Origin: JAJZMY01 sp964604635
GTDB lineage: Archaea > Micrarchaeota > Micrarchaeia > Micrarchaeales > Micrarchaeaceae
Reading direction: 5' to 3'
NCBI GenBank assembly: GCA_964604635.1
Contig: CAZRZO010000001.1
Location: forward strand, 62,001 to 126,000
DNA length: 64,000 nucleotides
Position 1 is the stretch's first letter; every line of letters starts with the position of its first letter. Below, piece by piece: positions 27,015-37,044 of the stretch. The notes under the pieces are model-generated. The model worked only from the letters and a program-made list of their open reading frames with translations, ran no database searches and was not told the DNA's origin. Made by a program: the position numbers and the translations under genes.

Positions 27015-28184
27015 ATGTTAATAGGAATTATTGGAACACCAAATAAAGGAAAAAGTAGTTTATTTGCAGCATTAACTTCAAACGAAGTTAAAATAGCAAA
27101 TTATCCTTTTACAACAATAGACCCAAATAAAGGGGTTGCTTATGTTACAAAAGAATGTGTTGAGAAAGAACTCGATGTAAAATGTAATGCTAGAAATTCA
27201 TTATGTATTAATAGTATTAGACAAATTCCAATAAATATTGTTGATGTTGCTGGACTTGTTGAAGATGCACATAGAGGAAAAGGAATGGGAAATCAATTTT
27301 TAAGTGACTTAAGCAAATGTGATGCATTTATTGTTGTTACTGATGTAAGTGGTAAAACAAATTCAGAAGGTTATTTTTGTGAAGATAACTATAACCCAGT
27401 TAAAGATGTAAATATTGTAATAAATGAACTTGTTAAATGGATTAGTAATATTATAATGAAACATAAAAGATCATTTAAAAATAATACTGAAGAATTTTAC
27501 ACATTATTATCAAGTTTCAAAATACAAAAACAAATTATAACAGAAGCCATTAGAGTTAAATCATTACCAACTAATTTAGATTGGTCTGGAAATCAAACAG
27601 ATATTTTTTCAGAATATGTTCTTAAAAAGTCAAAGCAATTTATTATTGCTGCTAATAAATATGATATAAATAATAAAAACATAGAAGAAAATCTTAAAAA
27701 TTTAAAAAAAGAATTTGGGGAAAATAGAGTCATTGAATGTTCTGCTGGAATTGAATTAGCATTAAAAAATGCAGAAAAACAGAAAATAATAGAGTATAAC
27801 AATAATAATAATACATTTGAAATAATTAATAAAAATATACCAGATATACAAAAAAAAGGATTGGATTTAATTGCAAATTTACTAAAAACAAAAAAAACAA
27901 ATATACAAGAATTAATAAACAAATTAGTTTTTAAAATTTTAAATAATATAGTTGTTTATCCTGTTGAAGATGAAAATAAATATACTGATCATTTTGGAAA
28001 TATCTTACCAGATGCAATTCTTATAAAAAATACTGCTTTTTGTATTGATCTTGCAGAATTAATACATTCAAATTTAGCAAAAGGAATGTTATATGCGATT
28101 AATGCAAAAACAAAAATTAAAATAGCAAAAAAATATTTATTAAAAGATAATGATGTAATAAAAATTGTTTCTACAATAAAATAA
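27015..28184 (+). CDS. ychF: YchF/Obg-type GTPase (archaeal)
   Basis: 389 residues. G1 GTPNKGKSSL, G3 DVAGLVEDAHRGKG and G4 NKYD; a helical domain follows, and the C-terminal TGS domain ends KDNDVIKIVSTIK. Archaeal YchF-like proteins associate with ribosomes and hydrolyse nucleotide in translation quality control. Ribosome site AAGGAG. The phosphodiesterase gene follows by 28 bases. Confidence 0.92.
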   Translation: MLIGIIGTPNKGKSSLFAALTSNEVKIANYPFTTIDPNKGVAYVTKECVEKELDVKCNARNSLCINSIRQIPINIVDVAGLVEDAHRGKGMGNQFLSDLSKCDAFIVVTDVSGKTNSEGYFCEDNYNPVKDVNIVINELVKWISNIIMKHKRSFKNNTEEFYTLLSSFKIQKQIITEAIRVKSLPTNLDWSGNQTDIFSEYVLKKSKQFIIAANKYDINNKNIEENLKNLKKEFGENRVIECSAGIELALKNAEKQKIIEYNNNNNTFEIINKNIPDIQKKGLDLIANLLKTKKTNIQELINKLVFKILNNIVVYPVEDENKYTDHFGNILPDAILIKNTAFCIDLAELIHSNLAKGMLYAINAKTKIKIAKKYLLKDNDVIKIVSTIK

Positions 28185-28212
28185 AAATAAATTATAAAGT
28201 AAATAAGATTTT

Positions 28213-29751
28213 ATGAACAAAAAACAAAATAAATCAAAAAATAATCAAAAAAACAAAAAATTGTATTTAATTGGAATTGATGCTGCACCATTATGGATGA
28301 TTAAACACTTTATTAAAAAATATAAAATGAAAGGATTTGAAATGTTTGAGAATCAAGGGATTCTTACTAAATTTTTATCAACATTACCCCCAATGACAGG
28401 AACTGCTTGCCCAAGTATATATACTGGTTTAGAACCTAGAGAACATGGATCATTAGATTTTTTTTATATGGATAAAGATTACACAAAACAATTGATTTTT
28501 TTTGATGCTGAAAAAACTATTCCTTTTTGGGATATACTTGCAGACCAAGGAAAAAAATGTCTTGTAATTACTCCTGCAATGGTAATAAAAACATCAAAAA
28601 AGAAAAATGTTGATATGATTAGTGGATTTCCTTTACCTCCTAAATTTAGTTCTATTAGTATTGAAAAAGCAGCAAAGAAATTTAATTTTATTGGAGAACC
28701 AGATATTGAAAAAGAAATAAAATCAAAAGTACTAACTTTAAAACAAGCATCAAATAAATATGTAAAAAGTATAAAAGCTAGAGCAGATTTATCTAAATAT
28801 TTAATAAAAAATAATAATTACCAATTAAGTTTTATTTATTTTGCTGAAACAGATAGAATCCAGCATTTTGCATTAAATAAAAATAATTGGGATGAGATTA
28901 TTGCACCTGTATATAAACAAATTTCTAATTTTATTGAATGGTTAGTTGATTTTTCTAAAAACAATAATGAAAATGCAGATATAATACTTATTTCAGATCA
29001 TGGAGCACAACCAATATATAATAAATTTTTATTGAACTCGTGGTTAATAAATAATCAATATGCAATATTAAAAAAAGACGTAATAAAAAATATTGAATCA
29101 GATAATAAAAATAAAATTCAATCAATAAAATATGGAATAAGAGAAAAAATATTAAAAAGTAATGCAAGAAAATTATATGATGCATTGCCAAAAACCTGCA
29201 AAAAAATAAGTTCTAAAATAATAGGAAAAATTTTATCAGGATCATCTGGTGGTGAATTTACTAGAATTCATGATTTTGATTTTAATATGAAAAATACAAA
29301 AGCTTTTGCATCTGTTTCTAACTTTCCAGTTAGCGTTATATGGATTAATGATAAAAGATTTAAAACACCAACAATTAAAACTGAGATTGAAAAACAAAAA
29401 TTAAAAAAAGAAATAATAAATAATTTAAATAAATTAAAAACAAAGAATGGAAAAAAATTAATTATAGATATTGTTGATGGGGATAAATATTATAAAAAAA
29501 CTAAATTATTTATTGCACCAGATATCATAATAAGTGCTATTGATAACTATACAATAGACATATTTAATTATTCTAAAAATAATATTTTTATGAAACCTGA
29601 AATGGCAAAATGTGGGGATCATACATTATATGGAATATTTGGATTAATTAAAAATACAAATACTAAAAATAAAATTATTGATAAAATAGATATTAATAAA
29701 ATTGGTGTATGTGATATTTTTAATATTGTAATAGATTATTTTAAAAAATGA
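28213..29751 (+). CDS. Alkaline phosphatase-superfamily phosphodiesterase
   Basis: 512 residues. Metal-site motifs of the type I phosphodiesterase/nucleotide pyrophosphatase family: LIGIDAAPLW, nucleophile Thr in PPMTGTACPSIYTGL, AETDRIQHF, ISDHGAQP and KCGDHTLYG. No signal peptide is seen; the N-terminus is Lys/Asn-rich, so it likely works in the cytoplasm. Substrate unknown; several archaeal relatives are annotated only as AP-superfamily. Confidence 0.85.
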   Translation: MNKKQNKSKNNQKNKKLYLIGIDAAPLWMIKHFIKKYKMKGFEMFENQGILTKFLSTLPPMTGTACPSIYTGLEPREHGSLDFFYMDKDYTKQLIFFDAEKTIPFWDILADQGKKCLVITPAMVIKTSKKKNVDMISGFPLPPKFSSISIEKAAKKFNFIGEPDIEKEIKSKVLTLKQASNKYVKSIKARADLSKYLIKNNNYQLSFIYFAETDRIQHFALNKNNWDEIIAPVYKQISNFIEWLVDFSKNNNENADIILISDHGAQPIYNKFLLNSWLINNQYAILKKDVIKNIESDNKNKIQSIKYGIREKILKSNARKLYDALPKTCKKISSKIIGKILSGSSGGEFTRIHDFDFNMKNTKAFASVSNFPVSVIWINDKRFKTPTIKTEIEKQKLKKEIINNLNKLKTKNGKKLIIDIVDGDKYYKKTKLFIAPDIIISAIDNYTIDIFNYSKNNIFMKPEMAKCGDHTLYGIFGLIKNTNTKNKIIDKIDINKIGVCDIFNIVIDYFKK

Positions 29752-29957
29752 AAAAAGCCAAATAATATTAATTATTCTAAATTAAATTTACTTTTTTTGC
29801 TTTTGTTTCTATTTATTTTTTTATAAGGTGTTTTTTTCATTGCTATTTTTATCATTATATATTTTAATTAATTCTATCTGTAATAATATCTAAATAAAGT
29901 TCATATTAGATTAAATTAAAATAAATATAATTTATAACATAAAAAAACTTGATAATA

Positions 29958-31049
29958 GTGGATGAATTTTTAAATAATGAACTTGATGAATTAAAAGAAG
30001 AATACAGTAAAACAAAATATAATAAAGCAACAAATAGATATCTTGGTATACTTAGAGCTAAAATTTCAAACATAAAAAAAGAAATAATTAAATCAAATAA
30101 AAAAACAAAAGGTAGTGGATTTTTTGTAAAAAAGCAAGGTGATGCAACAATTGCATTAATAGGTTTTCCTAGTATGGGAAAATCTTCATTAATTAATATG
30201 ATTACAAATACTAATTCTAAAATAGCACAATATGCATTTACTACAACACGCATAATTCAAGGTATAATGAATTTTAACAATGCAAGAATTCAGATAATAG
30301 ACACACCAGGATTAATTAAAGATGCACATTTAGGTGCAGGTAATGGAAGAGCAATAATTGCATCTTTAAAAATTGTTGAACTAATTGCATTTGTAATTGA
30401 TGTTTTAGATATTAATAATTTAGAAATTTTAATAAAAGAATTAAAAAGTCTTGATATTTATATTAATAAAAATAAACCAGATATAAAATTAATTAAAACA
30501 GAAACAAAAGGAATTGTAATCCCACTTAATAAATCAAATATTAGTGATGAGATAATAAAAGAAATTTTAATAAATGTTGGAATTCGTAATGCAATAATCA
30601 ATTTAAGAACTAATATTAGTGAAGATGAATTAATTGCAAATATTTTAAATAAAGCATATTATGTAAGATCTATTATTATTTTAAATAAAATTGATTTAGA
30701 AAAAAATTATAAGAACTTAATTATTAAAATAAAAAAAAGACATGATATTGAAATAATTCCAGTTAGCATAACTGAAAAAATAAATATAGATTTATTAAAA
30801 ACAAAATTATATGAAAATTTAAATTTAATAAATATCTATCTTAAACCAAAAAATAACAATGAATTAAATTCAATGATCATAAAAAAAGGATTAACAATTG
30901 GAGATGTTGCAAAAAAAATTCATAGTGATATTTTTAATGAATTTAAATGTGCATACATTAAGGGAAAAAGTGTAAAATTCCCAAACCAGAAAGTTGGAAT
31001 TAATCATAAAGTAGAAAATAATGATATTATTACTTTTATTAAAAATTAA
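29958..31049 (+). CDS. DRG family GTPase
   Basis: About 363 residues. N-terminal helical segment, G1 GFPSMGKSSL, G3 DTPGLIKDAHLGAGNG, G4 NKID, then a C-terminal TGS domain (KKGLTIGDVAKKIHSD). DRG proteins bind translating ribosomes. I take GTG 29958 with TTGAT upstream; a TTG at 29949 is the alternative. No DFRP-like partner seen. Confidence 0.93.
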   Translation: MDEFLNNELDELKEEYSKTKYNKATNRYLGILRAKISNIKKEIIKSNKKTKGSGFFVKKQGDATIALIGFPSMGKSSLINMITNTNSKIAQYAFTTTRIIQGIMNFNNARIQIIDTPGLIKDAHLGAGNGRAIIASLKIVELIAFVIDVLDINNLEILIKELKSLDIYINKNKPDIKLIKTETKGIVIPLNKSNISDEIIKEILINVGIRNAIINLRTNISEDELIANILNKAYYVRSIIILNKIDLEKNYKNLIIKIKKRHDIEIIPVSITEKINIDLLKTKLYENLNLINIYLKPKNNNELNSMIIKKGLTIGDVAKKIHSDIFNEFKCAYIKGKSVKFPNQKVGINHKVENNDIITFIKN

Positions 31050-31097
31050 AAGCAAAAAATATAATAAATTTGCAATAAAATAATATATTGATTTTAT

Positions 31098-31496
31098 ATG
31101 AGCATAAAATATTGGGAATTTGAAGATGCACCACTAAAAGAAAAAATAAAAAATCCAAAAGCAGGGGACATAGCTAAAATATTTTTTGACAATGAAATTG
31201 AAGCATTTAGATTTGCATCATTAATATATAAAGTTAAAAAAAATGAATATTTAAAATTAAATGAAATTAAATCATTACCAAAAACAACTGCAAAAAGGTA
31301 CTTAGATTATGCAGTGCAAATAGGATTATTAAAACATGAGGAAAATAAATATATGTTAACTAATAGATTTTCAAGACCTTTTAAAAATATGGCAACATAT
31401 ATTAAAGCATGGATGGAAAATAATAATGAAGAAGATATTGAAATTGAATTTCCAACAGTAAAACAAAAAATAAATAAAACAAAAGAAAATATTTAA
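31098..31496 (+). CDS. Probable winged-helix protein
   Basis: 132 residues. The middle (YLKLNEIKSLPKTTAKRYL, then IGLLKHEENKYMLT) looks like a winged helix, with the second helix as recognition helix. Acidic C-terminal tail. I recognise no named family. Followed by a DJ-1-like gene 31 bases on; the two may be an operon. Confidence 0.5.
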   Translation: MSIKYWEFEDAPLKEKIKNPKAGDIAKIFFDNEIEAFRFASLIYKVKKNEYLKLNEIKSLPKTTAKRYLDYAVQIGLLKHEENKYMLTNRFSRPFKNMATYIKAWMENNNEEDIEIEFPTVKQKINKTKENI

Positions 31497-31527
31497 TATA
31501 TATATATTTTTAATTTAATTGATTATT

Positions 31528-32052
31528 ATGAAATTTTTAATATTTATTGCACCAAAAGACTTTAAAGACGAAACAGTATCAACATTACAATTATTCTTAA
31601 ATAAATTTGATGTTGAATATTTGATTACTAGTTACAGTACAAAAAAATGTACTGGTATTCATGGAGTAATATATAAACCACAAATTAATACAAATCTTGT
31701 TGATGTTTCAAGATTTGATGGTATTATTATTAGTGATGGATTAGGATTAGAAATTTATAAATTATATGAATTTAGACCTTTTCTAGACTTGTTATTAAAA
31801 TTCAATAGAATAAATAAATATATTATTGCAATTGACAATGCAGTAAAAATATTAGCAAAGGCAAATATTATTAGAAATAAAAAGATATCAGTAGATGAAA
31901 ACAATAGAGAACTTAAAAATTTCGTATTATTATTTCATGGAATTGTAAGCAATAAAGATATAGAAATAGATAAAAATATAATTACAATAAAGAATTCAGA
32001 TAATATTGAAGAGCCATTATTAAAAATGTTTGATAGTTTAAATTTAAGATAA
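31528..32052 (+). CDS. DJ-1/PfpI-like protein lacking the catalytic Cys
   Basis: About 174 residues. MKFLIFIAPKDFKDET is a Rossmann start, YDxxxxPGG-like FDGIIISDG and then IIAIDNAVKILAKA. In DJ-1/PfpI proteins the last segment is xxAIC with Cys as nucleophile; here it is Asp, so peptidase or deglycase activity of the usual type is unlikely. It may be regulatory. The start at 31528 follows TGATTATT. Confidence 0.6.
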   Translation: MKFLIFIAPKDFKDETVSTLQLFLNKFDVEYLITSYSTKKCTGIHGVIYKPQINTNLVDVSRFDGIIISDGLGLEIYKLYEFRPFLDLLLKFNRINKYIIAIDNAVKILAKANIIRNKKISVDENNRELKNFVLLFHGIVSNKDIEIDKNIITIKNSDNIEEPLLKMFDSLNLR

Positions 32053-32158
32053 TAAAAAAATCAAACAAATACTAATTCTTATTCTAAACTAAATTATGTA
32101 ATGTATATTAATAAAAAATATATTACAATAATACATTGTTATTTTATAGATAGAAGAA

Positions 32159-32231
32159 CGGGGCTGTCGAGATTTGAACTCGAACAACCAGCTCCCTAAG
32201 CTGGCAGTCTACCAGATTAGCGTACAGCCCC
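32159..32231 (-). tRNA. Proline-like tRNA with anticodon AGG (atypical)
   Basis: Acceptor GGGGCTG/CAGCCCC, T arm TCGAG-TTCAAAT-CTCGA and anticodon arm CCAGC-TTAGGGA-GCTGG are fully paired. The loop gives anticodon AGG. A34 is normally absent in archaea. The D stem is poorly paired (C10-T25 and C12-A23 mismatch) and the discriminator is G. It is either a functional but odd tRNA-Pro or a degraded copy. Confidence 0.6.
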
Positions 32232-32287
32232 AAAACATTATTTTTAGTTTTAATTTAATATTTAATCTAAATTACTATTTATTAAAA

Positions 32288-34318
32288 TTAAATATTTTTA
32301 TTTCGAACAATTTTTTTTGCATAATATTTTCCAATTTCATAAGAAATAATAATAATTAATATTACTAAAATAATCATTAAAATTAATATTGGTGTAAAAA
32401 ATTTAAATAAAAAAACACCACCATTAATACTATTTATTTTATAGCTAAAACCAAAAAATTGTATATACCCAACAGCATAACCATAAGGTACATTAACAAA
32501 TGTTCTTGTTCCATTATTTCCCAAATAAAAATTTAATATTGTATTATTTTTAAACTGTAATTTAGCACTTGCATTTACTTTTGTATTCAATAAACTTTTT
32601 GCAGTAATAGTAATATTATAAATTGGCAAATTTAATGTAATTATTCTAGATTTTGTTAAATTAAAGATATAATTTGTTTGAATTAATGTATTTTTAAAAA
32701 AAACATATTTTATACTATAAATTTTATTTGTAGATGCTACAAAAAATACATCTGTATTATTTGTTTTTTGATCATTTACATTAAAATAGGTTTGATTAAT
32801 TTTATTGCCATAAGCATTATTAAATTTAAAAAAAACTTTGTATTGATTTTCAAAAACAGAAAAAATTTGTTTTGGTGAATTAATAAAAATATTGATCTTT
32901 GTCTGATTTAAATTACTTGTTTTATTATTTATATTCCAGGATTTAAATACATATCTTACTGTATTATTAGTACTAAAAATATTATTAGATAAAGAAATAA
33001 GTGCAGATGTATTTGAATTATACCATCCAGTTCCACTTACTTTCCCATATTTTGAAGAAACATTTACATAATACTGTAATTGCCATAAACTTATAATTAT
33101 TTTTGGTGAATTTACTAATATATTAAAATTAAGTGATTTTTTGTTTTCATTTATGTTATTTATATTCCAGGATTTAAATAGAATTCTTTGTTTTGAATTT
33201 AATTTAATTATATTTTTATTCAAAGAAATAAGTGTAGATGTATTTGAATTATACCATCCAGTTCCACTTACTTTCCCATATTTTGAAGAAACATTTACAT
33301 AATACTGTAATTGCCATATTGCAGATTCTATTATATTATTATTCATATGAATTGAAAAATTAGTACTATTTCCAGTATAAGAACCAAAACCATTACCAAT
33401 AAATCCTTTTAAAAGTACTCTTGTTGTATTATTTAAATAAATTATTTTTGCACTATTTATATTTGCTATTGAATATGCAGAATAATTCCTAGAACCATTA
33501 ATAGAACCATATTTTGAAATAATATTTAATTTATAACCCTGGTCCCACAATAAAACAGATTTTTTTAGAGGTAAACCAGAACCAACAACAAAATAATTTA
33601 TAAAATTACTTACTTCTTTAACACCATATAAATTAGGAAGAACTGTTTCACTCCCAACACCATAAGAAATATAGGAATATGCTTTTGGAACATAAATCCA
33701 TTTATTATTTTTATAAAATTTAAAGTTTTTGAATTTAACAGGACTCATATATTGCTTGCTAGAAGATGCATCTGCATATTCAGCAAGAGCAGAAACAACA
33801 TGATTCCCAGAATTAGATGTACCTAAATTTATTTTGCCAATATTATGATTATTTATATAAAAATTCCAATTATTATTAATATTTGAATAAATAAATGAAA
33901 AATTATTAAAATAATTTAAATTTAAATAACTATGCCCTTGATTTCCATAAAAACTTGAAGAATTTGGATTAGAAGCAGTAAAATATTCATAGAACCAAAA
34001 AGGTATATTTTTTGTTACTGAAAGATTAGAAGAACATCCGTTTATAGTACAATTATTATGCAAATAGCCAGATTGATTATATACAACATAACCTATTTGA
34101 ATAAATGCATTATTTTGTAAATTTTCACCAACCCAAAAAGCAAAAGAAGATTTTGGAATGTTTTGATTAATTGTTTGTATTGAAATACTTGCACCATTAT
34201 TATTTAGCGATATATTAGACCCTTCAGCACCAGACTGAAACCAATATTGAGAGAAAGAAAGATTAATTAATAAAAAAAATAAAATAAATGAAAACAATAA
34301 TAAATTAAATTTTCCCAT
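32288..34318 (-). CDS. Large secreted surface protein with repeats and C-terminal anchor
   Basis: About 676 residues. A signal peptide (LLLFSFILFFLLINLSFSQY) starts it. The outer part is Asn/Ser/Thr-rich and has repeats of the form YYVNVSSKYGKVSGTGWYN (two near-identical copies and a weaker one at about residues 240-270), which look like the Tyr/Gly-rich surface repeats of AMD archaea and InlB-type modules. The C-terminus has one helix (FFTPILILMIILVILIIIIS) followed by Lys/Arg, an anchor. Starting at MGKFNLL after TTTGATT. A cell-surface adhesin or S-layer-like function is inferred. Confidence 0.65.
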   Translation of the reverse strand: MGKFNLLLFSFILFFLLINLSFSQYWFQSGAEGSNISLNNNGASISIQTINQNIPKSSFAFWVGENLQNNAFIQIGYVVYNQSGYLHNNCTINGCSSNLSVTKNIPFWFYEYFTASNPNSSSFYGNQGHSYLNLNYFNNFSFIYSNINNNWNFYINNHNIGKINLGTSNSGNHVVSALAEYADASSSKQYMSPVKFKNFKFYKNNKWIYVPKAYSYISYGVGSETVLPNLYGVKEVSNFINYFVVGSGLPLKKSVLLWDQGYKLNIISKYGSINGSRNYSAYSIANINSAKIIYLNNTTRVLLKGFIGNGFGSYTGNSTNFSIHMNNNIIESAIWQLQYYVNVSSKYGKVSGTGWYNSNTSTLISLNKNIIKLNSKQRILFKSWNINNINENKKSLNFNILVNSPKIIISLWQLQYYVNVSSKYGKVSGTGWYNSNTSALISLSNNIFSTNNTVRYVFKSWNINNKTSNLNQTKINIFINSPKQIFSVFENQYKVFFKFNNAYGNKINQTYFNVNDQKTNNTDVFFVASTNKIYSIKYVFFKNTLIQTNYIFNLTKSRIITLNLPIYNITITAKSLLNTKVNASAKLQFKNNTILNFYLGNNGTRTFVNVPYGYAVGYIQFFGFSYKINSINGGVFLFKFFTPILILMIILVILIIIISYEIGKYYAKKIVRNKNI
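33006..33086 (-). repeat. 81-bp exact repeat, copy 1
   Basis: Identical over 81 bases to 33237-33317 inside the surface gene. It codes for the GWYN-type repeat segment. Identity at DNA level shows recent duplication or gene conversion. Confidence 0.85.
33237..33317 (-). repeat. 81-bp exact repeat, copy 2
   Basis: Second copy of the 81-bp repeat. The flanking bases continue similar with a single C/T change just outside, so the unit is longer than the exact block. Confidence 0.85.
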
Positions 34319-34583
34319 AATCAAACCTAAAGCATATAATTTTTTATTAATTCATTTCAAAAAATAAATTTTTGTTTAATAATAATTATATTTTTTGATA
34401 TTTATTTCATCAAATATAATTAATATAGATATTTTTTTATTTATTAATTAAATTAAATATTTCATAACTGAACAGTACTAAATTTATTCGAAAATTTAAA
34501 TAATTTAATTTTATGTAATGCATATTTTTATATATAATAATTATACACCTTTTAAATTTATAAAAATAAATACAAAAAATATA

Positions 34584-35192
34584 TTATTTTTCAATATGCT
34601 CTTTGAAATATTTTAAAGACACAAAAGAATTTCGCTCGATTTCATCAAGCATTAATGAAATATATCTTGATTGAGATTTCAATCTTGGAATTACTATTTG
34701 ATTTAAAGTATTTACTCTTCTTTTTGTTTTATCTATTTCATTTGCTAATTTTTTAAGGTTTTGTTCATGCTTTGCAATATCAATAATTATATCTTCTAAT
34801 TTTAAATAAGAACTTTTCAGATCATCAACAGCAGTACTTGTTGAAAATAAATTAAATTCAATTGATTCATTTTCCTGTTTTTCAATCTCAGGTATTTTTA
34901 CACCCATTATATTTTTTATTTTTATTTTTATTGGGCTTCTTTCTTTTGTATAAAAAGCAGCTTCTTCTAATTCAAAATTTCCAACATACGCTGAACTGAT
35001 TATACCTGTTTTATATGCTTGTTGTATTATTTTAGAGAGAAGAGTTCTATTATTTTTTGATTCTTTTACTAATTTTAAAAATTCAATTACAAGTACTTCT
35101 TGCTTTCTTTTTAAAATTTCATGACCTTTCTTTGCTAATTTAATATTTTTCTTCAAATTAATAAGATTCATTCGTGTTGGATTTATTGTCAT
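34584..35192 (-). CDS. atpD: A-type ATP synthase subunit D
   Basis: 202 residues. TINPTRMNLINLKKNIKLAKKGHEIL is the typical start and the whole protein is a two-helix coiled coil that forms the central stalk. It sits downstream of subunit B, same strand. Neither subunit A nor the other stalk and membrane subunits are next to it. Confidence 0.93.
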   Translation of the reverse strand: MTINPTRMNLINLKKNIKLAKKGHEILKRKQEVLVIEFLKLVKESKNNRTLLSKIIQQAYKTGIISSAYVGNFELEEAAFYTKERSPIKIKIKNIMGVKIPEIEKQENESIEFNLFSTSTAVDDLKSSYLKLEDIIIDIAKHEQNLKKLANEIDKTKRRVNTLNQIVIPRLKSQSRYISLMLDEIERNSFVSLKYFKEHIEK

Positions 35193-35233
35193 TTTTATCA
35201 GTTATTTTTTAAAAATTTGGTTCACACTAAAAT

Positions 35234-36610
35234 TTATTTTTTATAATATTTATTTATGAAATCTGTTTTTATTCTTGACAATTCCTGTTCTGGGAAAATT
35301 GATATTAATTCCCAACCAAGATCTAGTGTTGTTTCAATATCTCTATTTTCATTTACTGATTGATTAATAAACCTATTTTCAAAAGATTCTCCAAATTTTA
35401 AATATAATTTATCAATATCACTTAATGCATCAGCACCAACAATTGAACTAAGATTTTTTGCTTCTTGTGATTTTGCATATGCACTATACAACTGGTCAGC
35501 AATCCCTCTATGATCCTCTCTTGTTTTTTGTTTACCAATACCTTGATTCATAAGCCTTGATAAAGAACCTAGTGGATTAATTGGTGGGTATATTGCTTTA
35601 TTTGTAAGATCTCTACTTAAAAATATTTGACCTTCTGTAATATATCCAGTTAAATCTGGAATTGGGTGTGTAATATCATCACCTGGCATTGTAACAACAT
35701 TTAATTGAGTAATACTTGCCTTTTTATTCTTAATAATTCCTGCTCTTTCATATATTGATGCAAGATCAGTATAAGTATAACCAGGATATCCTCTTCTTCC
35801 TGGGACTTCATTTTTAGCACTTGATAATTCTCTTAATGCTTCTGCATAATTAGTCATATCATTTAAAATTACAAGAACATGCATATTCTTTTCAAATGCA
35901 AGAAATTCTGCAACAGTCAATGCAATTCTTGGTGTTAAAATACGTTCAATACTTGGATCATTAGCTAAATTAATAAATGAAACAGTCCTATTAATTGCAC
36001 CTGTTTTCTTAAATTCATTAATAAAATAAATTGCATCATCATATGTAATTCCAATACCAGCAAAAACAACTGCAAAATCTTCATTTGTTCTTCTTGTTTT
36101 TGCTTGTCTTATAATCTGCGCAGTTAATTGATTATGGGGTAAACCAGAACCAGAAAAAATTGGAAGTTTCTGACCTCTTACTAATGTCATTAAACCATCA
36201 ATTGTTGAAATTCCTGTTTGAATAAAATCATTAGGCATTGCTCTTGAAACTGGATTCATTGCTAATCCATTAATATCATATTTCTGTTCATAAACAATAT
36301 CAGCATTCAAATCAATTGGTTTTGCTTGTCCATTAAAAACACGACCAAGCATATCTTCAGAAACACCTATATTAAATGTTTCTCCAGAAAAGCTTACATT
36401 TGTCTGATTTATATTTATTCCATAAGTTTGACCAAAAACTTGTACTACTGCAAATTTATCAGTTGTTTCAAGAACTTGACCAAGCATTGTTTCATTATTT
36501 GGAAGTCTTATTTTAACAATTTCATTATACCCAGCATTATTTATTTTATCTATAACCATTAATGGTCCTGCAACACTTTTAATTGTATTATACTTAATAT
36601 TAAATTTCAT
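35234..36610 (-). CDS. atpB: A-type ATP synthase subunit B
   Basis: 458 residues, the non-catalytic hexamer subunit. P-loop region SGSGLPHNQ, GRRGYPGYTYTDLASIYE and DLTGYITEGQIFL are family marks. Expected to pair with catalytic subunit A. The usual order A-B-D is broken here because nothing upstream of B in 435 bases is subunit A. Confidence 0.96.
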   Translation of the reverse strand: MKFNIKYNTIKSVAGPLMVIDKINNAGYNEIVKIRLPNNETMLGQVLETTDKFAVVQVFGQTYGININQTNVSFSGETFNIGVSEDMLGRVFNGQAKPIDLNADIVYEQKYDINGLAMNPVSRAMPNDFIQTGISTIDGLMTLVRGQKLPIFSGSGLPHNQLTAQIIRQAKTRRTNEDFAVVFAGIGITYDDAIYFINEFKKTGAINRTVSFINLANDPSIERILTPRIALTVAEFLAFEKNMHVLVILNDMTNYAEALRELSSAKNEVPGRRGYPGYTYTDLASIYERAGIIKNKKASITQLNVVTMPGDDITHPIPDLTGYITEGQIFLSRDLTNKAIYPPINPLGSLSRLMNQGIGKQKTREDHRGIADQLYSAYAKSQEAKNLSSIVGADALSDIDKLYLKFGESFENRFINQSVNENRDIETTLDLGWELISIFPEQELSRIKTDFINKYYKK

Positions 36611-37044
36611 TTTATCACAATTATATCTTAATTTTATTTATTTTTACTTGTTTAATATTAATATTATCTAATAACATAAATAAATTTATTTGGTAAATTT
36701 CATTACAAAAACTTATTTAGAATTTAGAATAAATAATATAAATATTTTTATAAAATAACACTTAAAATATTATATTAAAATTAAAAATGTAATAATACTT
36801 ATAATTTTAGTACAAATTACTTTTAAACTTTAATTATTATTTAAATTTTAATATAGATCTAAATTATTTATATCTAATAATACTAAATATTATAATATAT
36901 TATAAAAATAAAAAATACTCAAATTTTTATTAAAATATTATTGACATTAAGCATATTGTTTTAAATATTTTTTTAAGTAAATTAATTCTTATTTAATTTA
37001 ATACCTTAAAAAATAATAATAAATAAAAAGAAAGGTTTAAATCT
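36611..37044. other. Divergent intergenic region between atpB and rnp1
   Basis: About 434 bases of very AT-rich sequence between two divergent operons; it must hold both promoters. TATA-like runs are too many to choose among by eye. No reading frame, tRNA or clear repeat. A replication origin cannot be supported. Confidence 0.45.

Noticed and set aside
29772..29855. Tiny Lys-rich frame on minus (about 22-27 residues, MKKTPYKKINRNK...)
   Set aside because: Resembles small basic ribosomal proteins in composition only; no family match and the length is within chance.
36611..37044. Possible replication origin
   Set aside because: Only AT-richness; no origin-recognition repeats seen and no orc1/cdc6 beside it. 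GC-skew could not be computed.
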